Assembly (NCBI GenBank): GCA_030066655.1
Contig: JASJBE010000002.1
Location: 1-64,000 of the forward strand
Source of the DNA: Woeseiaceae bacterium
GTDB taxonomy: Bacteria; Pseudomonadota; Gammaproteobacteria; Steroidobacterales; Woeseiaceae
Reading direction: 5' to 3'
DNA: 64,000 nt
Positions 9,885 to 17,732 of this stretch are shown piece by piece. The translations under genes and the position numbers were made by a program. Within the stretch, counting starts at the first letter, position 1; each line of letters opens with the position of its first letter. Below the pieces are notes generated by a model. It did no database searches and had not been told where the DNA came from. It worked only from the letters and a program-made list of their open reading frames with translations.

Positions 9885-10665
9885 CGTTCTCTACCTGCAG
9901 GCTCACGCCTGGTGTTGTGTCGGCCGCAAGGCCGGTTTCCTGTTTGTATTCGTCCAACAGCTCGCGCTGTTCGTCACTCAAATTCATCTGCCGAAGCAGG
10001 TCGGGTCGACGCATCAGCGTGCGGCCCAGTGCCTGCTTGTGCCGCCATCGGGCGATCTTCTCGTGATCGCCTGACTTCAGCACCTCCGGCACCTCCCGAC
10101 CGAGCACCGTATCCGGTCGAGTGTAATGCGGATGATCGAGCAGGCCCTGCATAAAGGAGTCCTGTTCCGCCGACTCCGCATCACCCAGCGCCCCGGGCAG
10201 CAATCGGACAACCGCATCAATGACGGCCATCGCCGCCACCTCGCCGCCGGATAACACGAAGTCACCAATCGACAGCTCTTCATCAATCGAGTCGTCGACC
10301 AGGCGTTCATCGACACCCTCGTAACGACTCGACACCAGCACGAAGGCTGGCAGTGCCGCCAGACGCTGCGCCGCACGCTGGTCAAACGGCTTTCCGGCAG
10401 GACTCAGGTGTATGACCGGAGCCTCTGCGCCAAGCTCATCCTTGACCGCGTCGATCGCCGCCTTCAGCGGCTCGGCCTTCATCACCATACCGGGACCGCC
10501 GCCGTAAGGTCGATCGTCGACCGTCCGGTGCGCGTCCGTCGTGAAGTCCCGAGGGTCTCCCACGGTTAGCGACGCCAGCCGATTCTCGATCGCTCTTCCA
10601 ACCACACCAAAATCAGCAATCGATTCAACAACTTGCGGGAACAAGCTAATGACGCCTATACGCAT
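9868..10665 (-). CDS. trmD: tRNA (guanine-N1)-methyltransferase
   Basis: SPOUT-class enzyme that methylates G37 of tRNAs reading CNN codons, preventing +1 frameshifting. The trefoil-knot SAM site is clear: [14 protein letters not shown] and [20 protein letters not shown]. The ATG at 10665 overlaps the rimM stop (TGATG) and matches the family start [11 protein letters not shown]; an ATG three codons upstream lies inside rimM. The C-terminal tail after the last conserved helix reaches 17 bases into rplS. Confidence 0.96.
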   Translation of the reverse strand: MRIGVISLFPQVVESIADFGVVGRAIENRLASLTVGDPRDFTTDAHRTVDDRPYGGGPGMVMKAEPLKAAIDAVKDELGAEAPVIHLSPAGKPFDQRAAQRLAALPAFVLVSSRYEGVDERLVDDSIDEELSIGDFVLSGGEVAAMAVIDAVVRLLPGALGDAESAEQDSFMQGLLDHPHYTRPDTVLGREVPEVLKSGDHEKIARWRHKQALGRTLMRRPDLLRQMNLSDEQRELLDEYKQETGLAADTTPGVSLQVENDEQTD

Positions 10666-11174
10666 CAGTCCCATTCCCAGTCGACGGTGATCACGCCCTT
10701 GTCGAGATCAACGTCGACGATAAATTCGTCCAGTACGAACGGTATCAATCGTTCGATGTCGCCCCTGATGACCAGCACGTCGTTAGCGCCGGTCTCAAGG
10801 ATCCGCTCGACCCGCCCTATCGACTCTCCGTCTCGGCGGACGACGGACAGGCCCTCGAGGTCTGTCCAGTAAAAGCTGCCATCGTCGGCCTCAGGCAACT
10901 CCGACCTCGGCACGGAGATTTCCGCCTCGAGGTAAGCTGCTGCGGCGTCCCGATCATCCACACCTTCGAGGCGGGCGATGACCGATTTACCGTGGCGCTT
11001 TCCTTCCGACAACTGAACCGGCGTTGTTTTACCGCCCTGGCTCAATTGCCAGCTCTTGTACTTAAGTATTGCTTCCCGAGGATCGGTGTAGGAGAAGACC
11101 TTTACCCAGCCCTTGACGCCGAAGAGGCCGACGATCCGGCCCAGCGAAACACCTGTTTCCTCGCTATCAGACAT
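10665..11174 (-). CDS. rimM: 16S rRNA-processing protein RimM
   Basis: 30S maturation factor that binds ribosomal protein S19 during assembly of the 30S head. It has 169 residues, with an N-terminal beta-barrel RimM domain ([20 protein letters not shown]) and a C-terminal PRC-barrel domain ending [17 protein letters not shown]. It begins 24 bases after rpsP and overlaps trmD by one base. Confidence 0.95.
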   Translation of the reverse strand: MSDSEETGVSLGRIVGLFGVKGWVKVFSYTDPREAILKYKSWQLSQGGKTTPVQLSEGKRHGKSVIARLEGVDDRDAAAAYLEAEISVPRSELPEADDGSFYWTDLEGLSVVRRDGESIGRVERILETGANDVLVIRGDIERLIPFVLDEFIVDVDLDKGVITVDWEWD

Positions 11175-11198
11175 GCCTTACGACACGTCAGCCCGGCA

Positions 11199-11456
11199 TC
11201 AGTTGGCCGCGGCAGCCTTGCGATGCGTTTTCAGCAAAGCGGCAACGCGCTCAGACGGCTGCGCGCCCTGGCCGATCCAGTAGTCGACGCGCTCGACGTC
11301 GATGCGCAAGTTTTCCTCATGCTCCTTCCCGACCGGGTTGAAGTAACCAACGCGCTCGATGTAACGGCCGTCACGACGGTTACGGCTGTCGGTAACAACC
11401 AGGTGATAAAAAGGACGCTTTTTCGCGCCAGCGCGCGAAAGACGAATGCTAACCAT
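11199..11456 (-). CDS. rpsP: 30S ribosomal protein S16
   Basis: Small-subunit protein S16, needed for 30S assembly. The conserved start [17 protein letters not shown] fixes the ATG at 11456; the frame continues 7 codons further upstream but these are not part of S16. It has 85 residues, near the usual 82. It is the first gene of the operon and is preceded by its own promoter. Confidence 0.97.
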   Translation of the reverse strand: MVSIRLSRAGAKKRPFYHLVVTDSRNRRDGRYIERVGYFNPVGKEHEENLRIDVERVDYWIGQGAQPSERVAALLKTHRKAAAAN

Positions 11457-11527
11457 TTCAATTCCGTGTTTGTTCAACTAGGGGGCGGACACGCCCAATT
11501 CCGGGCCGAGGCCCGAGCAGACCGCGC

Positions 11528-11555
11528 ATTGTACCTGTTTGGATTGAAATGTGAA
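11528..11555 (-). promoter_or_regulatory. sigma-70-type promoter for rpsP operon
   Basis: On the minus strand TTCACA and TACAAT are separated by 16 bases and followed by a GC-rich stretch (GCGCGG), the discriminator type usual for ribosomal operons. It lies in the ffh-rpsP gap, about 70 bases before the rpsP ATG. Confidence 0.6.
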
Positions 11556-11576
11556 GCGAAAAAACGGCTGGAATTC

Positions 11577-11593
11577 CTAGCGTTTTCCGCTAG
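11577..11593 (-). terminator. hairpin after ffh
   Basis: A perfect 6-bp hairpin, CTAGCG / CGCTAG with a GAAAA loop on the minus strand, lies 13 bases after the ffh stop. A TTTTTT run follows, but 11 bases downstream, so this is at best a weak terminator between ffh and rpsP. Confidence 0.4.
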
Positions 11594-11605
11594 TTGGACG
11601 ACCGA

Positions 11606-12967
11606 TCAGCGCAATCCGGGCGGCATGCCTCCAGATTGCATACCGCGCAGCATCTTCTTCATGCCGCCGCGGGCCATTTTCTTCATCATCCGCTCCATCT
11701 GGGTGTGCTGCTTCAAGAGCCGGTTCACGTCCTGGACCTGCAATCCGCTGCCCGCCGCTATGCGCTTCTTCCGCGATCCGTTGATCGTCTTGGGGAAGCG
11801 CCGCTCGCCCGGTGTCATCGCGCAGATAATCGCAATCTGTCGCCGAATCTGCTTCTGGTCGATGTTGTCCTTGAGCGCCGCCGGGTTCATGTTGCCCGGG
11901 ATCGGCAGCTTGTCGAGCATCGCCGACAGGCCGCCCATTTCCTGCATCTGTTCCAACTGGTCCTTCAGATCCGACAGGTCGAATCCGCGGCCCTTCTTCA
12001 TCTTGTTGGCGAGCTTGGTCGCCTTGTCTTTATTGACCTTGTCTTCGATCTCCTCGACCAGCGTCAGTACATCGCCCATGCCGAGAATGCGCGACGCCAT
12101 ACGGTCGGGATGAAAGGCCTCCAGCGCGTCGGTCTTCTCGCCGACGCCCAGGAAACGGATGGGCTTGCCGGTGATCTCTCGTACCGACAGCGCGACACCG
12201 CCCTTGGCGTCGCCGTCCGCCTTGGTCAGGATGACGCCGGTCAGCGGCAGGCTCTCGCCGAAGGCACGTGCGGCATTGACGGCGTCCTGGCCCGCCATGC
12301 TGTCGACAATGAAGAGTGTTTCATGCGGCGCCGCACGCTCATGAACGGCGACGACCTCCTGCATCATCTCACCATCGATATGCAGACGACCGGCCGTGTC
12401 GACCAGCAGCACGTCGGCGTGCGATCGCTTCGCCTCATCCAGCGCGCGATCGACGATTGCGATGGGTTTCTCGCTGGCCTCGCTGTCGCAGTGCAGTGCG
12501 CCGACCTCACCCGCCAGGACCTTCAGCTGCTTGATCGCCGCAGGGCGATGCACGTCGACACTGACCAGCATGACGCGTTTCTTGTCCTTGTCGATTAAGC
12601 GTTTCGCAAGCTTCGCTGCGGTCGTCGTCTTACCGGCGCCCTGCAGGCCGGCCAGCAGGATGACGACCGGCGGCTTGCTGCGCAGGTCCAGCGGCGCATT
12701 GGTGTCGCCGAGCAGCGTGACCAGTTCCGTGTGGATGATCTTTACGAGCGCCTGCCCCGGCGTAAGGCTCTTCAGTACCTCCTCGCCGACGGCCTTCTCG
12801 CGTATGCGCTCGATGAAGCTCTTGACGACCGGCAGCGCAACATCGGCCTCGAGCAGCGCGAGACGCACTTCCCTCAGCGTGTCCTTGATGTTGCTTTCGG
12901 TCAGTCGACCTTTGCCACTTAAGCGCTTGGCCGCGTCGCTGAGTCGTCCGGTCAGATTTTCAAACAT
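11606..12967 (-). CDS. ffh: signal recognition particle protein Ffh
   Basis: SRP54-type GTPase that, with 4.5S RNA, targets nascent inner-membrane proteins to FtsY and SecYEG. 453 residues, the same as E. coli. It has the N domain, then the G domain (LAGLQGAGKTTTAAKLA, DTAGRLHID, TKADGDAKGG), then a methionine-rich M domain with a basic C-terminus. It is transcribed toward rpsP. The phosphodiesterase-like gene ends 48 bases upstream on the same strand. Confidence 0.98.
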   Translation of the reverse strand: MFENLTGRLSDAAKRLSGKGRLTESNIKDTLREVRLALLEADVALPVVKSFIERIREKAVGEEVLKSLTPGQALVKIIHTELVTLLGDTNAPLDLRSKPPVVILLAGLQGAGKTTTAAKLAKRLIDKDKKRVMLVSVDVHRPAAIKQLKVLAGEVGALHCDSEASEKPIAIVDRALDEAKRSHADVLLVDTAGRLHIDGEMMQEVVAVHERAAPHETLFIVDSMAGQDAVNAARAFGESLPLTGVILTKADGDAKGGVALSVREITGKPIRFLGVGEKTDALEAFHPDRMASRILGMGDVLTLVEEIEDKVNKDKATKLANKMKKGRGFDLSDLKDQLEQMQEMGGLSAMLDKLPIPGNMNPAALKDNIDQKQIRRQIAIICAMTPGERRFPKTINGSRKKRIAAGSGLQVQDVNRLLKQHTQMERMMKKMARGGMKKMLRGMQSGGMPPGLR

Positions 12968-13015
12968 GCACGTGTTCCGAGTTTCGCTGAACCCGGAGTG
13001 TATGCGAATCCGGGC

Positions 13016-13783
13016 CTAAACGGTAAGCACGGTCCCGCGGGAGAGCATCTGGATCTTCTTGTCGGGCGCCGCCTGGATCACCTGGTCGAGAATCAGGTCC
13101 TCGGAACCGGGCTTCATGCCGGTGATCCAGATGTCCGGATCGTGGCGCAGCTTTTTGAGGTCGCGCGTCATCGTTTTGGGACAGTAGTGACCGGCCTCGG
13201 TGGCCAGAGCCTCGAGCTCGTCCGGGAACGACACCTCGATAACGAGCAACCTCAGGTCCTCGACGGCGTTCAGCGCAGGCCACAGCGTCTGGTTGGTCCG
13301 GGTATCGCCGCTGATCGCGAACGCGCCCTTCGAATTCTGTACGGTGAAGCCCAGCGACGGCACGCTGTGGGTGACGTCGACGGCGTTGAAATGCCGCTTG
13401 CCGAGTTGGACGCGGTCGCCCGGCGCCAGCGTCTCGAACCTCAAGATGGGGTTGTCCGGATTCGGAATCTTGCGGAAGTCAGGCCAGATGACGTCGTTGA
13501 ACAAGTGCGCCTGTACCGCGGCAAGCGTCTCTTTCCTGGCGTAAACGGTCAGGGGAACCTCGAAGTCCTCGTGGAAGATGCTGTCAACCAGCATCGGCAG
13601 GCCGGCAATGTGATCGAGGTGAGCATGCGTCAGGAACACGTGGCGAATGGCATCGAGATCGTCGAGCGACAGATCACCGATGCCCGTACCGGCATCGATG
13701 AGCACGTCATCGTCGACAAGCAACGCTGACGTTCTCGAACCAGCGCCGATACCGCCGCTGCAACCCAGGATCCGAATGCGCAT
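13016..13783 (-). CDS. metallo-beta-lactamase-fold hydrolase, class II cyclic-nucleotide phosphodiesterase type
   Basis: 255-residue MBL-fold protein. The metal-binding motif FLTHAHLDHIAGLP, the later histidine/aspartate motifs (DVTHSVPSLGF, SGDTRTN) and EVSFPDE are those of class II 3',5'-cyclic-nucleotide phosphodiesterases (the yeast PDE1 / Vibrio CpdP type), so cAMP hydrolysis is likely. A general RNase Z-like hydrolase cannot be excluded. No signal peptide is seen, suggesting a cytoplasmic enzyme. It is upstream of ffh on the same strand and may share its transcript. Confidence 0.7.
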   Translation of the reverse strand: MRIRILGCSGGIGAGSRTSALLVDDDVLIDAGTGIGDLSLDDLDAIRHVFLTHAHLDHIAGLPMLVDSIFHEDFEVPLTVYARKETLAAVQAHLFNDVIWPDFRKIPNPDNPILRFETLAPGDRVQLGKRHFNAVDVTHSVPSLGFTVQNSKGAFAISGDTRTNQTLWPALNAVEDLRLLVIEVSFPDELEALATEAGHYCPKTMTRDLKKLRHDPDIWITGMKPGSEDLILDQVIQAAPDKKIQMLSRGTVLTV

Positions 13784-13981
13784 AGTCTGGTCTCGCTATG
13801 GCCCTTGTTACTCAGGTAGCGACCGCTGTGCGGTAATGCTGCCGCCGCGACGCCACAGGCCTGATTTCACTCGTATGTTTCCGAAACTGCCCTGCCCTCA
13901 AAAAGCGGTCAGGGTTCTATTAAATCCCGCCATGTGGGATCATTGATCGCATCACACTAGGCCAGTAAATCGCGGGTTTCT

Positions 13982-14788
13982 GTGTTTCAAATCACAATTC
14001 TTTTTTTGTACGCCGGCGCCGCTATTTGCCTGGCGCTCTCTAGGACTACGCCGTCCGAGAAAAACCTGCGTCGCCTGCTGACAGCGGCCGTTCCTCTGGC
14101 CGCTGCGGCAATGTTCCTGCACGGCTGGCAGCTGCACGAGGCGGTCATGCCGGCGGGCAATTTCACGCTGACCTTGACCAGCGCGATCAGCGTCATTGGA
14201 CTGCAGCTCGGGATCATCGCCTCGCTCGCTGCACTCGAAGCGTCGCTGCGCGGCGTCTCCAGCATACTGTTCCTGATCGCCGCTACCGCAGGGTCGCTGA
14301 CCTACGTGTACGTCCCGGAAATCATCAACACCAATCTCGCGTGGAAGGTCCAGATGCACATCGCGCTGTCGATGTTTGCATATGGACTGCTGACCGCTGG
14401 CGCTATCGTCGCAGTGCTCGCGCTGATTCAGGACAAGAGACTCAGGGCCGGCAGGCTGTCTCCGATCAACCACCTGTTCGCGCCACTGGAGACGACCGAG
14501 CGACTGCTGTACGGCGTGGCCTCCGCCGGGTTTGTCGTGCTGGCTATGGCGGTAGTCTCCGGCGTCGCATTCGTCGAGGACCTGTTCGCCCAGAACCTCG
14601 CCCACAAGACCGTACTGTCGCTGCTGGCCGTCGCGACGTTCGGCGTACTCGTCATTGGCCGACAGGTCGCGGGATGGCGAGGCAAACGCGCCGTCTACCT
14701 GTACCTGGGTGGTTTCAGCTTGCTGCTTCTTGCCTACTTCGGCACTCGCTATATCCTGGAAGAGATCCTGAACCGCACGTGGGGCTAG
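13982..14788 (+). CDS. ypjD: CcsA/YpjD-family cytochrome c assembly membrane protein
   Basis: Integral membrane protein of the CcmF/CcsA (cytochrome c assembly, haem-handling) superfamily, YpjD type. 268 residues with about eight hydrophobic helices; the conserved segment SLLAVATFGVLVIGRQVAGWRGKRAVYL and a late tryptophan/histidine region are typical, though the WWD haem motif is not obvious. The GTG start at 13982 is chosen because it opens the first hydrophobic helix. As in E. coli it is divergent from ffh and followed by yfjD. Its precise role is not established. Confidence 0.8.
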   Translation: MFQITILFLYAGAAICLALSRTTPSEKNLRRLLTAAVPLAAAAMFLHGWQLHEAVMPAGNFTLTLTSAISVIGLQLGIIASLAALEASLRGVSSILFLIAATAGSLTYVYVPEIINTNLAWKVQMHIALSMFAYGLLTAGAIVAVLALIQDKRLRAGRLSPINHLFAPLETTERLLYGVASAGFVVLAMAVVSGVAFVEDLFAQNLAHKTVLSLLAVATFGVLVIGRQVAGWRGKRAVYLYLGGFSLLLLAYFGTRYILEEILNRTWG

Positions 14789-14861
14789 CGAGGCAGCCTT
14801 GACAGTCTCTGGGGCAGCTGCTCAACTGAAGATTCGTGACTGACGACGGAGTGCGCTTTCA

Positions 14862-16157
14862 TTGGGCGACGACGTATCCGTAGGCGGGCTAGGTGCCGTT
14901 CTCGGGCTTCTAATTCTGTTATCTGCTTTCTTCTCAGGCTCTGAAACTGCTTTGATGAGCCTGAATCGCTACCAGCTAAGGCACAAGGCACGACAGGGAC
15001 ATCGCGGGGCGATTCTCGCCGAGCGACTGCTGCGCCGTCCCGACCGTTTGATCGGCCTGATCCTGCTCGGCAACAACCTCGCGAACTTCTCCGCCGCGTC
15101 ACTGGTCGCGATCATCGCACTCGAGCTGGGTGGCGAGCCGGCCGTCGCGCTGGGCACGCTGATCCTGACACTCGTTGTGCTCGTGTTCGCCGAGGCCGCA
15201 CCGAAGACGCTGGCGGCTCTGTCGCCTGAGAAACTCGCCTTTCCGGCATCGATCGTCTACTACCCGCTGCTAAAGATCACTTACCCGATCGTCTGGCTGA
15301 TCAACGTCATGGCGAACGGCTTCCTGTACATCCTCGGCGTTCGCGAAAACGTAACCGACCCGCACGCGCTGACAAGAGAAGAGCTGCGCACGGTCGTCAA
15401 CGAAGCCGGCCAGCGCATCGCCAGTCAATACCGGCAGATGCTGATCAGGATTCTCGATCTCGAGAAAGTCACCGTTGACGACGTTATGGTCCCGCACAAC
15501 GAGGTCGTCGGCATCGACATTTCTGCAAAAATCGATGAAATCAACGACCTGGTGACGAGCAGCGAACACACTCGCCTGCCAGTCTTCGAAGACGACATCG
15601 ACAAGGTGCTGGGCGTGCTGCATCTGAGAAGCCTCGCCAACATGGCGTCAGTGCCGCTCGACAAGGACAACATCTTAAGCCTGATGAAGGAACCCTACTT
15701 CGTCCCGGAGGGCACGCCACTGAGCATGCAGCTCGTCCAATTCCAGCGGCGTCGCGAACGCATTGCGCTCGTTGTCGATGAATACGGCGACATCCAGGGG
15801 GTCGTCACGCTGGAAGACATCCTCGAGGAAATCGTTGGCGAGTTCACGACCGATCCGGCGGACGAGGATGTCGACGTTGTGCGCGAGCCCAGCGGCAGTT
15901 TCCTCGTCAACGCATCGGCCAATGTTCGCGAACTGAATCGGGCCCACTTCTGGGAGCTCCCGACGGACGGCCCGAAAACCCTGAACGGCCTTATCGTCGA
16001 GCGACTGGAAGACATACCGGAACCGTCAACCTGCCTGAAGATCTCGGGCTACCCGATCGAGATCATGTCAGTCGAAGACAATCGCATCGAGACTATTCGC
16101 ATACGCCCTGCCGACCGGGTCGTCGACGAGACCGAGGAAGAAGAGACCCCGCTCTAG
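14862..16157 (+). CDS. yfjD: CNNM/CorC-family membrane protein with CBS domains
   Basis: Membrane protein of the HlyC/CorC (CNNM) family, implicated in magnesium or other divalent cation transport. It has an N-terminal DUF21 membrane domain (about residues 5-185, FFSGSETALMSLNRY), a pair of CBS domains (about 200-330, VDEYGDIQGVVTLEDILEEI) and a C-terminal CorC_HlyC domain. 431 residues, near E. coli YfjD (428). The start is TTG. Its stop codon shares the palindrome CTAG with the convergent radA stop. Confidence 0.88.
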   Translation: MGDDVSVGGLGAVLGLLILLSAFFSGSETALMSLNRYQLRHKARQGHRGAILAERLLRRPDRLIGLILLGNNLANFSAASLVAIIALELGGEPAVALGTLILTLVVLVFAEAAPKTLAALSPEKLAFPASIVYYPLLKITYPIVWLINVMANGFLYILGVRENVTDPHALTREELRTVVNEAGQRIASQYRQMLIRILDLEKVTVDDVMVPHNEVVGIDISAKIDEINDLVTSSEHTRLPVFEDDIDKVLGVLHLRSLANMASVPLDKDNILSLMKEPYFVPEGTPLSMQLVQFQRRRERIALVVDEYGDIQGVVTLEDILEEIVGEFTTDPADEDVDVVREPSGSFLVNASANVRELNRAHFWELPTDGPKTLNGLIVERLEDIPEPSTCLKISGYPIEIMSVEDNRIETIRIRPADRVVDETEEEETPL

Positions 16158-17497
16158 AACGCAGCGTCGAGCGCCTCCGACAGGCTCCTGACGCCGATGA
16201 CGTCGATGCTGCCGGACGGCTTCTTCGGCACGTTAGCCGCCGGAACGATCGCCGTCGTGAAACCCTGTTTGTCGGCAGCGGCAATGCGTTCCGCACCGAA
16301 TCGTACCGGACGAACTTCGCCCGCGAGGCCGAGCTCTCCGAAACTGATGAGTCGTTCGCGACACGCCCGGTCCCTGAAACTCGATACGATCGCCAGCACG
16401 CTGGGCAGGTCGACGGCAGTCTCGTTGATCTTGAGCCCGCCAACCACGTTCACGAAGACATCGTCTGCGCCAAGTTCTGTGTCGCCGTGTTTTAAGAGCA
16501 CTGCCAGCAACAGCGCCAGGCGATTCTGGTCCACACCCTGCGCGAGACGCTTCGCGTAACCGCTGTTACCGTCGGCGACGAGCGCCTGGATCTCGACGAG
16601 CAACGGCCGACTCCCCTCCCATGCCACCGACACGACGCTGCCGGGACCCGACAAGGTGTCGCGCGACAGAAAAATCGCTGACGGATTCCTGACTTCCTTG
16701 AAGCCCTCCTCGGTCATCGCGAACACGCCCATTTCTCCGCTGGCGCCGAAGCGATTCTTGACCGAGCGGATCATCGAATAGCGACTCGCCGGATCGTTCT
16801 CGAAATACAGCACGGTATCGACCATGTGCTCGACGAGTCTCGGACCGGCGATCGTGCCTTCCTTGGTGACGTGCCCGATAACGAAAACTGATATCTCGTT
16901 CTGCTTCGCGCACTGCACGATCTTGCCGACACAGTCCCTGAGCTGAGACACGGAACCTGGCGCCGACGGTGAGCTGGAGCTCTCCATCGTCTGGATCGAA
17001 TCGATCACCAGCACGTCGGTCTTGTCCGACAACACCAGAGCAATGATCCGGTCAAGCGATGTATCGGCCACGAGGTTCATGTTCGACTCGGATGCCTGCA
17101 GGCGATTGGCCCGTTGGGCAACCTGCCGTAGCGATTCCTCACCGCTGGCATAGCAAACGTTGAGTTCAGCGCTCATTCTCGCAGACACCTGCTGCAGCAG
17201 GGTCGACTTGCCGACGCCGGGGTCGCCGCCGATGAGGACGACCGAACCCGGTACGAGCCCGCCGCCAAGCACGCGGTCAAACTCGCCGAATCCGGAGCGG
17301 TAGCGCGTGTCCGCTTCCTGCCCGACGACGGAGAGCTTCGCTGATTCGGCAGCTGGCGCCGCCGCAGAAGCCGAAGACTGCGGCACCGTCGTCTCGGCGA
17401 GCGTGTTCCAGGACAAGCACTCAGGGCATTGCCCGGACCACTTCAAGCTGTGTGCACCACAGCTGTCACAGACGTATGCCGTTCTGGTTTTTACCAC
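16154..17497 (-). CDS. radA: DNA repair protein RadA
   Basis: RecA-like ATPase that promotes branch migration of recombination intermediates. The N-terminal zinc finger CDSCGAHSLKWSGQCPEC, the Walker A motif GGDPGVGKSTL and the RadA-specific KNRFG motif are all intact, followed by the Lon-protease-like C-terminal domain. 447 residues (E. coli 460). It is a single gene, divergent from the kinase cassette and convergent with yfjD. Confidence 0.97.
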   Translation of the reverse strand: MVKTRTAYVCDSCGAHSLKWSGQCPECLSWNTLAETTVPQSSASAAAPAAESAKLSVVGQEADTRYRSGFGEFDRVLGGGLVPGSVVLIGGDPGVGKSTLLQQVSARMSAELNVCYASGEESLRQVAQRANRLQASESNMNLVADTSLDRIIALVLSDKTDVLVIDSIQTMESSSSPSAPGSVSQLRDCVGKIVQCAKQNEISVFVIGHVTKEGTIAGPRLVEHMVDTVLYFENDPASRYSMIRSVKNRFGASGEMGVFAMTEEGFKEVRNPSAIFLSRDTLSGPGSVVSVAWEGSRPLLVEIQALVADGNSGYAKRLAQGVDQNRLALLLAVLLKHGDTELGADDVFVNVVGGLKINETAVDLPSVLAIVSSFRDRACRERLISFGELGLAGEVRPVRFGAERIAAADKQGFTTAIVPAANVPKKPSGSIDVIGVRSLSEALDAAF

Positions 17498-17655
17498 CTG
17501 GACTGCTCCACACCCGGCACCACCGTCAGGCCGGACCGGCTGAAATCGTAAGTAATTGTTTTAACGGGAAAACGCTCCCCGAGACGAGTCGGCACTCGAC
17601 GGTTCGGCCGCCTCGTCGAGCAAAGTCTAGCATTCGGCCGCCGCGCTGTTATGAC

Positions 17656-17698
17656 AAAAAAATGCCAACCCTTTCTCATTAAGGGCTGGAGCATTTTT
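17656..17698. other. bidirectional terminator-like hairpin in a divergent intergenic region
   Basis: AAAAATGC and GCATTTTT enclose an inner stem CCCTT / AAGGG with a small internal mismatch. Both strands end in a T-run, so it looks like a bidirectional terminator. It lies between two divergent genes (radA and the kinase), where no terminator is expected. TATACT directly follows (17700-17705) and could be the -10 element for the kinase gene, although no matching -35 is seen. Confidence 0.45.
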
Positions 17699-17732
17699 CT
17701 ATACTTTCGCAGTCAAAACAGGATGTTCGACG

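Noticed and set aside
13924-13970. Possible CRP site upstream of ypjD (TTGATCGCATCACA)
   Set aside because: The half-sites are separated by 4 rather than 6 bases and one arm is imperfect.
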